Source of the DNA: Platycnemis pennipes
Taxonomy: Eukaryota; Arthropoda; Insecta; Odonata; Platycnemididae
Assembly: GCA_933228895.1 (NCBI GenBank)
Contig: OW121849.1
Location: 41,262,354-41,326,353 of the forward strand
Reading direction: 5' to 3'
DNA: 64,000 nucleotides
Part shown: in pieces, positions 23,741 to 34,060 of the stretch
Position numbering within the stretch: the first letter of the stretch is position 1
How the letters are laid out: every line of letters starts with the position of its first letter
Notes under the pieces: generated by a model
Database searches by the model: none
What the model saw: the letters and a program-made list of their open reading frames with translations, nothing else
What the model was told of the DNA's origin: nothing
Program-made: the position numbers and the translations under genes

Positions 23741-23934
23741 TTTGAATAGGTACTATATTTTATCGTGATTCCCACGATACGTGAGACACGGTGTTAATTA
23801 TTTGCCACAGTCAAATGTAATGAGTCATTGAAAAACATGAAATTTAATAGAAAACTGTATCGCTCTTACTTTTTTTTGTTAGCTTGAATAATTCATTAAC
23901 TCTTAAATACACATAGCTCAGCTTTGACATGATG

Positions 23935-24491
23935 TGCAGCGAAGATAAAGGAAAGATACGATAGTTATATTAGCGTAACCAGTCTATTAAATGAATTAAA
24001 ATGGGAATCGTTGTCAGATCGTAGGTTGAAATTTAGACTAAATCTCTTCAATAAATTCCAAGACAATATTTTCAGTGATGATGTTAAAATATTTATCGAA
24101 CCCCAACTTACTATGGCAGACTGGAAAATAATCATAAAATTAGAGAATTTGATTGCCGAACTGACCGATTCAAAATGTCCTTTTTCCCTCGTAAAATTAG
24201 AGATACGAATAACGGTAAACATGTCCAATCGGAGAGTAGAAATGGATAGCATTGGTAGCTGCATGTTGGTATAAGTACTTAAAGCTAACCCTACTAACAG
24301 AATGTTTCTGCATGTTTGCTTTTAAATTTATACCTTTTGTAAATAGTGAAGTTCTGACTAGTATATTAATACTATTCCTTTTTTATGCATGATATGTTCT
24401 TGCATAAAAATGTTGTTCATGTTTGGTGAGAAATCACCCCCTGCCACACACATTTGTGGTGGCATGCAGGGTATTATATAGATGTAGATCA
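23935..24491 (+). mobile_element. Family A LINE 3' fragment
   Basis: It starts at GTGCAGCGAAGAT in the reverse transcriptase C-terminal domain. The short frame at 24011-24274 retains SDRRLKFRLNLFNKFQDNIF. The family A 3'UTR, hairpin and GATGTAGATC tail follow. A small duplication (CATGATATGTTCTTGC... before TTGTTCATGTTTGG) lies in the 3'UTR. It meets a minus-strand family B tail within 20 bp. Confidence 0.88.
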
Positions 24492-24503
24492 CTATTGAAC
24501 CTC

Positions 24504-24790
24504 ATCTACATCTCATCTTTACGTTACCCTGCAAGCCACCGCGAGGGTGTGTGGCAGGGGGTGAAGATCACCAGGCATGCACTACTAACATGCAAACTAG
24601 CAACTATATTGTCTCATGCAACTTGATTGTTAGTGTCTACAGTATTTAATGGGTAAGACATGCATCATGCACTACATAATACTCTAGAATATTTCCCCTA
24701 CCTATCCTTTTCCTATGCTGCCTATTCTGTTCTCTTATAGTACGGGGGGAAAATGCCATTTTGAATCTATCCGTACGACAATCTATCTCG
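24504..24790 (-). mobile_element. Family B LINE 3' end, 5' truncated
   Basis: A clean family B 3'UTR: CATCTACATC tail, hairpin with CGCGAGGGTG, GCAACTTGATTGTTAGTGTC (no insertion at the site interrupted in two other copies), and the last reverse transcriptase codons (reading FKMAFSPRTIREQNRQHR). It ends near the TCTATCTCGG junction. Confidence 0.87.
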
Positions 24791-26270
24791 GATTGAAATC
24801 TAACCCTTAGTAAAGCAAGACTTAAGTAAAATGTATAAATAATTTTATGAATATTGGCCATAAACCACTTAAGATCCAAATCCGCCTATGATCCTAATTC
24901 CACTTAAGACCTAATTGCAATTCCACTAACAACCATTTAATATTTAAGAGTCGTATGGGAAATTCAGGCCGCGGTAGCAGATAAATCTGTCCCCCATTGA
25001 CTTGTACAGTACCTGAGTTTAGTAGCCAATTGTGTGAATCACATTTTTTAGAAGAGAAAGAAGTCAGTAAGGACGCTTCCCTGCCTGCTGACTGCCCTCT
25101 GTCAAAGTTATTCTCAACGAGGAAGACTATTCTTCCTCTATATCCCGTTTTCCTTTTGTCGTTTTGCCTCCTTATCCTTTTGTGACCTTATAGTATCTCG
25201 CTGCGTTGGTTTCGCAGAGCAATTCACAAGCAATTTCCACCAACGGTTAGGCTTGTAATTGGTTTATTTTAACGGATGACGATTTTTTCATGATGGACTG
25301 GTTTCCTTGTTGATGGTAAAAACCTTTTCATTTACGTTCCATACTTTTGTTATGGTAATCAAGGAAAGGTGTTCCGGATTACGGTCACGAGGGTAGGGGT
25401 TCAGAACAGCTACCACTTAATCAGTTCTAGATAAAATAATGAATAATTCACACTAACTGAAAAATTATCGTGCTGGTATGGCGGAAAGTTATTTCATTTG
25501 ATTCACCCGGTAAACTGTGACTCTGACTTCTGTTTACTGAGGCATGCAAACAAACTCATCTTTCAATGGAAGTAACGGTTCATTGGCATTTCAATACCGT
25601 CCATTAGTGATGATCAGGGGTAGGTATTGATCTCTTAAAATATAAAATAATTTCATCCTAATTTAACATCAAAATGGGTTCAGTCGAAGACACGACATCG
25701 AATCAATTCATTGCAATAATATTATGATTCTGATTTCATGTAAATTAGATTTTAAAAATCTTGTTAAATACAGCTAGAATGAGTTTTATTAGCTCATTGA
25801 TGGAAAATATTGAATCAAAATAGGAATATTTTTAAATTAATGTATTTTGCCGAGGGGGAATAAATTCAACGGAAAAGTAAATAAATTGTAAGTTAATTGA
25901 AAAGCAATCTTTACACTAAAACCATCTGGTATCCAGACCATGATGAACTATTTTTTTGCAGTAAGAACAATGAGGACTCACAATTTAAATTAATTTTTAT
26001 GATTAACCTCTATTCTAATTGATTCTGGAAAATTTACACAATATTTTGCTGGAGAGAGTGCGATGTTTACTGTCATTTAAACTGTAGTGCAAAAGAGAGA
26101 AGGGTTATCGAAAGTATGCAATGAGATTAATAGTTTTATTCCTTTCAGTGTTATTAAAAGTTTATATGACCGGAGCGTTTTACGTCTGCCTTCGCTAAAA
26201 GGCGTCTAAGAGTGTGGAAATAACGGTGTAATGATACGAAAAGAAAAACAGAAGAAAGGGTGGAGTAAAA
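24791..26270. other. unassigned DNA
   Basis: No recognised gene or repeat. The frame at 24997-25185 (plus) has no known domain. Confidence 0.4.
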
Positions 26271-26328
26271 TCTACATCTACGCAATACCTTGCAAGCCAC
26301 CGCGAGGGTGTGTGGCAAGGAGTAACCG
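26271..26328 (-). mobile_element. very short LINE 3' end
   Basis: Only the tail (CTACATCTACG) and hairpin (CCTTGCAAGCCACCGCGAGG and GTGTGTGGCAAGG) remain. Both arms carry the same paired change (CCTTGC with GCAAGG), which keeps the stem base-paired. Confidence 0.7.
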
Positions 26329-26339
26329 GGCAACTCAAC

Positions 26340-26565
26340 TTCCTGCATTGAATGAAAGTCGCCAAGGGGTTCACAGCTTTGCATCCCATCCAACGGACGT
26401 AGTATTGAACTTATATTTTTCTACACATACATCTACATCTACATAATACCCTGCAAGCCACCATAAAGGTGTGTGTAATACCTTCCAAGTGGAGAATTTA
26501 ATATGATACCTGCCGGGTTGTGAGTCCAATCCCTTAAGATAATTTTTACCCTCTTTCCACCACAC
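26340..26565 (-). mobile_element. SINE fragment split by a LINE tail
   Basis: GTCGCCAAGGGGTTCACAGC and CATCCAACGGACGTAGTATT match the reverse strand of the tRNA-derived SINE at 29807. The match resumes at 26476 as CCAAGTGGAGAATTT and a degenerate B box near 26510-26530. A 47-bp family A-like LINE tail (26429-26475) lies between. Confidence 0.5.
26429..26475 (-). mobile_element. LINE 3' terminal hairpin, 47 bp
   Basis: CATCTACATCTACATAATAC followed by CCTGCAAGCCACCATAAAGG. It ends inside the hairpin, making it the shortest copy in the window. Confidence 0.65.
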
Positions 26566-26732
26566 AATTATTTTTATGCGTACCTTGCTGAAATGCCGGT
26601 GTAAATAATATAATATTTCCAGATCTAATTCTGTTTTGATTTCAGAAACCTCAATAATTAGGTTTCTCTGACTACAGAAGCATTTGGTAATTTTTACTTA
26701 CCAACGTGGGTGATTGGAAGGACATTAAATCT

Positions 26733-27010
26733 TGGGTAGGTCTCAGTGGCTTTGGTACTGACCCCTCAACCCGACGGCCCGAGTTCGAATCTCGGCAGTG
26801 GTAGATATTTTTCATCGGTAAGCCGGCCCCTACTCCATTACCTTGTGGAATGCATTCGAGTTCACTACTCGGTCCGTCAGATGTGACGTTAAGCCGCGAT
26901 CACTTTTGCGCCTATCGTTATGAGCAGACAAATGCCGATGCTGGGTTTCTCTCCACCCTACATCCTTACCTTTACATTCCCATCCTTATGACTTCCCTCA
27001 CGGTCTGAAA
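26733..27010 (+). mobile_element. tRNA-derived SINE (family 1)
   Basis: The head has an A-box-like GTAGGTCTCAGTGGCTT and a B-box GAGTTCGAATCTC (26779-26791), as in RNA polymerase III tRNA promoters. The body (TAAGCCGGCCCCTACTCC, GACGTTAAGCCGCGATCAC, GGGTTTCTCTCCACCCT) matches the reverse of the copy at 29807. The 3' part is diverged and I could not fix the end or a target duplication. Confidence 0.8.
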
Positions 27011-27059
27011 CACCTATTAGTGCCGGTACAAACTTGAAAACTCAAATGAGATTAATTGA

Positions 27060-27115
27060 CTGGTGAGATAGTGAGTACCTTGATATGAGGTGAGATAGTG
27101 AGTAACTTGATGAAT
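27060..27115. repeat. 27-bp tandem duplication
   Basis: GGTGAGATAGTGAGTA-C/A-CTTGAT occurs twice in tandem with one or two differences. Confidence 0.75.
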
Positions 27116-27169
27116 AACGACAAGTCATTAGTTCTTCTATTGGCATCATCCTTGGGAGAGGCAGAGGAT

Positions 27170-27560
27170 ATTTCTTCCCCGAATTAGACGCTCTTCCTCC
27201 GGCAGCTGTCGAGAAGAACCCATCTTTAAGAAGTCCCGTGCTTTCCCCATTCTCTATCCTTCCGGTACTTTACTCATCCCCTCTACCATGAACCCTTCTC
27301 CACTTCCTTCGACAACATCCCTTCCTCATCCCGGCCACCTCCCACCTCTCATCCGCCCCTCTTCCCTCCGACAGAGTAGAGCGTTAATATCACCGAGGAC
27401 CTCTCCAGGCGGTGTGCCGAAGACCTAGGTTCCGCCCACCTGCTCACCGACAATCTTCCCTCCGAAACAGGCCTCCTTCCCCGATGCCATACCCCAACAA
27501 CACCCCACCTGACCGCGTCCCTGCTTCTACTACTGCGCAATAACCTCATTTCCGCTCACT
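27170..27560. other. pyrimidine-rich GC island
   Basis: C/T-rich plus strand with scattered CpG and CCTCTTCC-type blocks. The frame at 27349-27549 (minus) looks compositional. It lies just downstream of the SINE end. Confidence 0.35.
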
Positions 27561-27984
27561 CGATTAGTCCGGTATCGTATTTCTAAAATTTGGAATGGTG
27601 GTACGGCTACTAAATTTTATCGCAAAATTTTCTCATCACATACTAATGGAAGACGTTTACTCTTAGGAGAAACGGTGGGGCATGGTACATAATGCTTGAA
27701 TATCGATCCAATATCTCTGCTAACCTCAGAAAAATATTCCATTCTTATATGAAAACAGACAAATCCATCAATTCACTACGCTAAATCTGAAGTTTGGTCT
27801 GATTTGTGAGATTGAACAAAGTTTCACAAATAGAACACACTTCATAGTGTCATATTCATAATTTAAACTACAGTCAAGCTTCCACTCCTCAAGTCCTAAA
27901 ATTACAGCAACACGTCAAATTGATGTGTAGATTCTACCCGTTAATCCCGTATTCATCCCTACGAAATCCGTCTAAATAATAAAC

Positions 27985-28541
27985 TTGAACGTGTGCAGCG
28001 AAGATTGGCAAGATTTGTAAAGGGACGATACGATAACCATACTAGCGTAACCAGTCTATTAAATGAATTAAAATGGGAATCATTGTGAGATCGCAGGTTG
28101 AAATTTAGACATAATCTCCTAAATAAATTCCAATATAATATTTTCAGTGATGACGTTAAAAATATTTTGCGAACCCCATCTTACTATGATAGACTGGGCC
28201 ATGATTACAAAATTAGAGAAATTGATTGCCGAACTGACAGCTTCAAAATGTCGTTTTTTCCTCGTACAATTAGGGATATGAATAGCGGTAAATATGTCAA
28301 AAACGAGTGAATAAGTCCATAGCACATATAGCAGCATATTGGTATAAAGACTTGAAGCTAACCCAAATAACAGCATGTTGCAGGCTTACTTTGCTATTTT
28401 TATCTTTTTAAATAGTGAAGTTTAGACTAATATAATAATATTATTCCTATTTTATGCATGATATGTAGTGCATGTTTGGTGAGAATTCACCCCATGCCAC
28501 ACACATTTATGGTGGCTTGCACGATATTATGTAGATGTAAA
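27985..28541 (+). mobile_element. Family A LINE 3' fragment
   Basis: It begins at ACGTGTGCAGCGAAGATTGG. A partial frame (28098-28310) reads NLLNKFQYNIFSDDVKNIL and YKIREIDCRTDSFK. Then follow the family A 3'UTR, the hairpin (last arm mutated to GCACGAT) and a GTAGATGTA tail. One stop precedes the frame. Confidence 0.88.
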
Positions 28542-28544
28542 ATT

Positions 28545-28915
28545 GGTATTACTTCTCAGCGTTCGCTGAGAACTGAGTTAAGATTCTCAATGTAACCAAG
28601 AATCTCAACTACAATCTCACTTCTACTGCTTGCGTCATAAAATCTCTATTACGAGTACAAAAGGGTATACAGATTCCCTTCGATGTGATCCGAAGCACTA
28701 TACCGCGTGTTAATTTTGCATGGTGAATCTGCTAACCAAATTGACTCGAAGTAGAGATTTTAGGGAGCGGAAGCGGGACTGTAGTTGATGTTCTGAACAT
28801 GGCCAAGTATCACATCCACGCTTTAAGATGGTGTGCGTGTGAAATATACTTCTCGGGGTAGGTAAAACATTCATTTTCTCCGTGCCGGCAGTATTTTCCT
28901 AGAAAGATATGATAC
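28545..28915. other. unassigned DNA
   Basis: No gene or repeat recognised in this spacer. Confidence 0.35.
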
Positions 28916-28917
28916 CT

Positions 28918-29040
28918 TTAAAACCACACAGCTTGGGCAAAACCCTGGATGTCCAAAGCGGCCACTCTCGGACTTTGAACCCAATATTTCCTGTTAAATG
29001 TCCAACACTTTACCCACTGGACTGCTATGCCGTCCGTTTT
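28918..29040 (-). mobile_element. tRNA-derived SINE head
   Basis: On the reverse strand GTGGGTAAAGTGTTGGAC resembles an A box, and GGGTTCAAAGTCC a B box, 30-35 bp apart. The cloverleaf is not complete (acceptor arms do not pair), so I call a SINE rather than a tRNA gene. Confidence 0.55.
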
Positions 29041-29795
29041 GAAAACGCGCAGCTAAACGCAGGCTTCCTGGTAGCGTGACTACGAAAACGTTTGGGGTGT
29101 CCACGAAAGGTACAGGAAATGCAGCAATCACCTCTTTCCTTACAATAAATTTTGTACGTCGTCGGCCCATTTATTCACCTTTGAAGTTTCTGGGAAGAAA
29201 AGTGCATCTTATTTCGTATAGCAAACATTCATTTGGAGCTTCAAAGATTCTGTGGATGGGAATAGAGGAGGATATTCAGATTCAGTAATTCATAAGTAAA
29301 GGTAGGGGGTCTCTACCTTTCTTGTAGTGCCTGCGGTTTCCCATAAAGGTCAGGACTCCAGGAAAATACCCCGATGTAAAGGCCACATGTGCTGTTTTCG
29401 GCGGTAGTGGAAAATAAATAAATTGCTCAACTTGTACTCAAATGAAATCGTCCACAGGCCTCTTTCTATTATAACCCTAGACCTCATCCGATAAATCTAT
29501 TACTTATATTATTTGGGCTACTAATACAATCGTATCAGTCGCTCAAAGCTCAACTCGATAGGCTATAGTGCTGTCACGAAAAAACTGCTCGACCGATCCA
29601 CTTAAAGACAGGCAGCATTTTAAAAAAATCCTTCTATTTTACGATTTCAAAGGTCCAGTGAATCACTGTAGCAAATACGTTAGCTAAAAAACAATTAAAA
29701 TAACGGCTTTGAACACACGATCACCGGTTAGCATCCCAAGGCTATATTCACTATGCCACCAACATCCTACTGCAACCTCACCATTTTTAAATTTA
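29041..29795. other. unassigned DNA
   Basis: Frame 29076-29288 (plus) has no recognisable domain. No repeats recognised. Confidence 0.35.
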
Positions 29796-29806
29796 GTGTA
29801 TATGTC

Positions 29807-30145
29807 GTTGGTTGGTTGGTTATTTAGGGGAGGCGACCGACAGCTGAGGTCATTTGCGCCATATAGGATAGGTGGGTAATTGGGTAATGGTAGGAGTTTT
29901 CAGGGAACGGAGGAAGGGTGGAGAGAAACCCGGCGTCGGCATTAGCCTACTCTTAACGAAAGGCGCCAAGGGGACCACGGCTTAACGTCCCATCCGACAG
30001 ACAGAGTACTGAACTTGAAATGCCCTCCACTAGGCACTCAAGTGGGGACCGGTTTTCCACTGAAAAATCCGCCACTGCCGGGAATCGAACCCGGGCCCTC
30101 GGGATGGGAGGCCAGTACTCTAACCACCACGCCAACCCGATCCCC
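29807..30145 (-). mobile_element. tRNA-derived SINE (family 1), complete
   Basis: Read on the reverse strand it starts GGGGATCGGGTTGGCGTGGT (tRNA-like A box) and has the B box GGGTTCGATTCCC. It continues through the SINE body with GGGTTTCTCTCCACCCTTCC and ends in a (CCAA)n tail. Near-identical 11-bp flanks, GTGTATATGTC (29796-29806) and GTGCATATGTC (30146-30156), form a target-site duplication, as expected for LINE-mobilised insertion. It is the best-preserved copy and serves as reference for the others. Confidence 0.93.
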
Positions 30146-30294
30146 GTGCATATGTCTTTTCGGGTAATTGAATCGTAGGTATTGAGTTCGGGGAGCTGAT
30201 AGAATACAGAAAATAGAATTTATTATATTTAAAAAATGGTACGATTGGGAAATTTTTGAGATACGAGCAAATACGAAGGTGTGGGGATATCGGC

Positions 30295-30410
30295 GTCTGC
30301 ATTAGCATACTCTTAACCAAAGGCAGCAAGTAGTCTGAGGTATAACGTCCCAACCAGCGGACGTACTACTGAACTTAAAGTACTCCTTCCGCGAAATTAA
30401 AGTGAGGACA
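30295..30410 (-). mobile_element. SINE family 1 fragment
   Basis: GCATTAGCATACTCTTAACC, AAAGGCAGCAAG and AACGTCCCAACCAGCGGACG match the middle of the SINE body. Head and tail are missing. Confidence 0.65.
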
Positions 30411-30850
30411 CCTTAAAAAATCTATATTCAGTTTGTTGTTTTGCAGTTTCAGTTAAACTTTGATGAAGGCGTGGTTATGAACTTATTCAAAATGTAGTTT
30501 CTCCCCAAATACAAATACTTAGCATTAAGAGAGAGTAATATCGAATGGAGAAACAATTAAATAATTGTTCGTTACTATCACACAATGCTAATTGTGGGTA
30601 AAGCACATCCATGAAATAGTTGAGCTAGCGAACATTTCATAAGGTTCATGAAAAGGGTGCTAGATAAGTAAATGCGATGAGAAAGTAAGTGAGAGAGAGG
30701 CTATCACTCGTCAGGTTTCACTTAGAATACGCGTCAAGCACATATTCCGGTTGGGGTAGGTTTAGTTTTGGAATAAGAGCGTGCACAAAGAAGAACGGGG
30801 AGGTTTGAAGAAGGTCGTAATGATAACACTGTTAGTAACACTGGTTTATT
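30411..30850. other. unassigned DNA
   Basis: No features recognised. Confidence 0.35.
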
Positions 30851-30851
30851 C

Positions 30852-31094
30852 CATCTGCGCGATACCCTGCAAGCCACCGCGAGGGTGTGTGGCAGGGAGT
30901 GAAGATCACCAAGCATGTACGATTGACATACAACTACGCTACTAAATGGAAACATGCTACATTATAGGACCTATCAGACAGATGGTTAGTATCTACTAGT
31001 AATAAAGATATTGGTTGTTACCTAACGCATCATGCACTGCAGACTAATCAACAATATTTCACCTACCTATCCCTTTGCTATGCTGCCAATTGTG
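30852..31094 (-). mobile_element. Family B LINE 3' end, 5' truncated
   Basis: Hairpin (CCCTGCAAGCCACCGCGAGG), GATCACCAAGCATG, TGGTTAGTATCTAC, and CCTATCCCTTTGCTATGCTG blocks are in family B order. It ends at ATTGTGTAC, where a plus-strand LINE of another family begins. Confidence 0.83.
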
Positions 31095-31648
31095 TACTTG
31101 AATAACTCTGATTACAGTTCAGGTTAAAATTTAGAATGAATATTTTAAGTAAACTTAAATTTGATCCATTAACCAACTGCGTTAGAAATATATTGAGAAT
31201 ACCCGCGGAGTCCACTATATTCGAACACAAAATCAAGATTAGGGATCGATTAAAATTTTTTTTCAAAGGAACCATTAGAAATCATAGCAGGCAATGTAAT
31301 TAGCGGTTAGATTAGCGTGATGTAGATAGTATAGCTTGACGTGAATGCTCATATTTCTACTAGCCCATACTCAATTATTGCAAGCGGATACAGGATGAAA
31401 ATTATTACATAATAGCAACTGCTCAACTGCATAATGAGAAAATACTACATCGTAGATTGTAATGAGTTGGTTGTATGTGGCTGGTGCATGCATAATAAGA
31501 GCATTATTCATTTTTGAGTTTTGTTTCTTACTGAATGTTGGTGATGAATGAAAGGTGATGTTGATTTAGTGCATGGTTGGTTAGGATTCACCCACTGCGA
31601 CACACCTTAGAGATGGTTCTCAGGTATTTTCTCTAAATGTAGATTTAG
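31095..31648 (+). mobile_element. Family D LINE 3' fragment
   Basis: The plus strand reads RLKFRMNILSKLKFDPL and HKIKIRDRLKFFFKGTIRNH, homologous to the reverse transcriptase C-terminal domain of families A and B but clearly distinct. The ~330-bp 3'UTR is unlike A or B. The end has a degenerate hairpin (CCACTGCGACACACCTTAGA, GATGGTTCTCAGG) and a TAAATGTAGATTTAGG tail. This supports a third lineage using the same 3' end. Confidence 0.75.
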
Positions 31649-32160
31649 GCTAATGATAAATCTCTGCCACATTTCGAACGCGGACAACTGGAGTGGGTAC
31701 CCGTAATCTAGTCACCACACTGATTACTCGAATGGTATCGATTAATTTTCATCGAAATTACTGTATAGTGAAAGAATTTCTATATCAAATGAGCACATTG
31801 CAAGACAACTCTAGAATGTGTACGGGAGTGAATAATTATCGAACATTTATCATGTACACGCACTTTTACTTGCAATACTGCCCCATTACGGATTGACATT
31901 AATATCAAGCGGAATGGAGAAAACTACTAACTTCGTTAACCACATGCCACGGGTTTTTCAGATAAATTACGCAAATAGCACGGAATATTTAATGGTCCAT
32001 GCAGATAAGAGCAAACACCTAAAAATGTATATAACCCATCCCTTAATTTAGCTGGTTATTTTGAATTAGTATATAATTATTTTCTGTAAATATCAAGAAA
32101 TAATTCATGCATAATCTACCATATCTCCAGACATAATACATTTAGATAAACAGGTTACAC
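31649..32160. other. unassigned DNA
   Basis: No recognised gene. The frame at 31693-31896 (plus) has no known domain. Confidence 0.35.
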
Positions 32161-32164
32161 CGTA

Positions 32165-32785
32165 TTATGATACACTCAGGTGGCTGAAGATAGAAAAGAG
32201 ACGAGACTATAAAATAAATGCCCTAATGTACCAGCTGATTAGTATGTCTATTAGTATATTAGTACTAACAGTGTGTCCTAGTAATTTTAGACAAACTTAT
32301 ATTTAATGCTAATACGCATAAACGATTAACACGAAATGCTGATGTATTATTAATCCCTAACTTCTGCACCAATGTGTTTGGTAGATCTTTTACATCTTGT
32401 ATGCTGTGAAATTCTTTGCCTGATGCAATAAGATCGACTGTAAGCATTTATGTGTTTAATAAGCGGCTACATTCCTATTTTATACAATGTAAATAAAATA
32501 ATTAACGCTATGTAAAATGAAAGCTTATGCGATTTACAGCTGATGGCTTCTCCCTGTTATTACGTTTCTGTAAAAATAGTATTGTTAAAATGGTTACTTT
32601 TCATAAATTATCGTTCAACTATTGACACCTTATATTAACTGCTTAGTCGATATTCAGAAAACGACACAGTTTTAAAATTAATGTCACCAATGACACTTGA
32701 ATTACTACCAATTGTTTTCTGTAAATTTTCCAAGGGTCATAATGTCCAAGAACAAATAAATATCTATATATCTATCTATCAAAAA
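32165..32785 (+). mobile_element. CR1/L2-type LINE C-terminus with (TATC)n tail
   Basis: The plus strand reads LKIEKRRDYKINALMYQLI and, further on, GRSFTSCMLxNSLPDAIRST followed by FNKRLHSYF. This corresponds to the WLKVKNKRKYLL and WNSVPQNLKDSISLSVFKQR region of the LINE at 62192. A stop and frameshifts lie between. The 3' end near 32757-32780 is a TATC-type microsatellite, a tail different from the hairpin families. Confidence 0.75.
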
Positions 32786-33039
32786 CGAATCTGATGATAT
32801 AAAATCTGATGAAGAATATCCTTGAGTGAAAAGTGAACCGGAAAATGATAAATGTAGGATACGTAATATGTATTCATTGAATGATTGTGCATCCAGCTAG
32901 CGCATCCTCGCTACAATATTATATATCATGTTAGCATATATACATATTTATATGGTTAATCCACGGGAAGGATACTAATTTAATTAGTTTACTTCTACCT
33001 TTATTTGCATAAAACGGGAGATTGCATATCGGGCAGGAT

Positions 33040-34060
33040 AACACGAGTGCAAGGAGCGTTTCGCCACCGATGCGCAGGGAACTATCGCGAAGAAGAGCCC
33101 ATCTCGGGGAAGGGTGGTTGGGGAGGGTCTTCATCATGAGTGAGTGGGCCGAGGTCGTCTCAGCGCTCAACGACCCACAGACACATCGGGAGAGCGGGCG
33201 AGATGGGCGGAGAGGTAGGAGATGAATCCTCCCCGACACCCCCTCCCCCTTGCCGCCCCCACCAACACCTCCTCTATTTCCCGCTCTTAAAGGATCCGCC
33301 GAGTGCAGCATATACACTTACACACACACAAACACATGTACACGTGCTCACTCTCAGGGAACACAGAGCAGCTCAAACACCGACGAGCACACACACACAC
33401 AAAGCAACCCTTCGAACGGCTTTCTAACGGTCCGCCCTCTACCTCCACATCGCCGCCGTTCGTATAGCCAGGGGGAGAGAGAGAGGAGGGGTGGAAGGAA
33501 AAAAGTCGGAGAAGGGGTTGAAGAAAGTGGAGGGAGGAGTGCATGATGGGAAGAAAGGTTTGAGGAGGGTAGTGGGGAAGGAGAAATGCAAAAGGGGGTG
33601 AAGAAGGTGCCAGGTGACGGGCTATGCAGTCTTCTTTTTTTTTTTTTGAAGGAGCAATAAAAAAAAAGTGGACGGGCGAGAATTACGGTAAAAGGATAAT
33701 GGACGGGGAGATCGGGAGAGTGAATAGGAAGCGATCGAATGGATTGTGAGGATGCGGCTACGAGATGAAGGGTTGGGGAGAACAAGGCAGGGTTATCATC
33801 CCGGAGAGCCGTTCGCCCGCACACAAAGCTTTACGACTCCGTCCTCCCACGCGCCCCGATCCTTTCCCGCTCCGTTTGAGATTTCCCTCTCGCGATTTTC
33901 TGGGTCAGTGTACGAACGCGCGGGCGTTGTTCCGCTGAACCGTCGACCGTTCTGGAAGCGCAGGCACGCGGAAAACACCGTCTCTGAGTCACTCCGCCGC
34001 CCCCATGACGGCACGGGCGGAAATTTTTATGGTTCCCCCTCGTTCGGTAAAATTCGCCAA
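33040..34060. other. GC/CpG-rich island with CA and GA tracts
   Basis: Contains a CpG-dense part (33040-33240), a C-rich block (33235-33270), CA-rich microsatellite-like tracts (33313-33405), a purine-rich block (33465-33600), a T run followed by an A run (33635-33670) and a second CpG-dense part (33800-34020). Overlapping frames on both strands (up to 156 codons) are low-complexity or lack known domains. It could be a CpG-island promoter of an unseen gene. Confidence 0.45.

Noticed and set aside
33354..33824. 156-codon minus-strand frame in the 33-kb island
   Set aside because: The protein is Ser/Pro/Leu low complexity produced by GA- and CA-rich DNA, with no motif.
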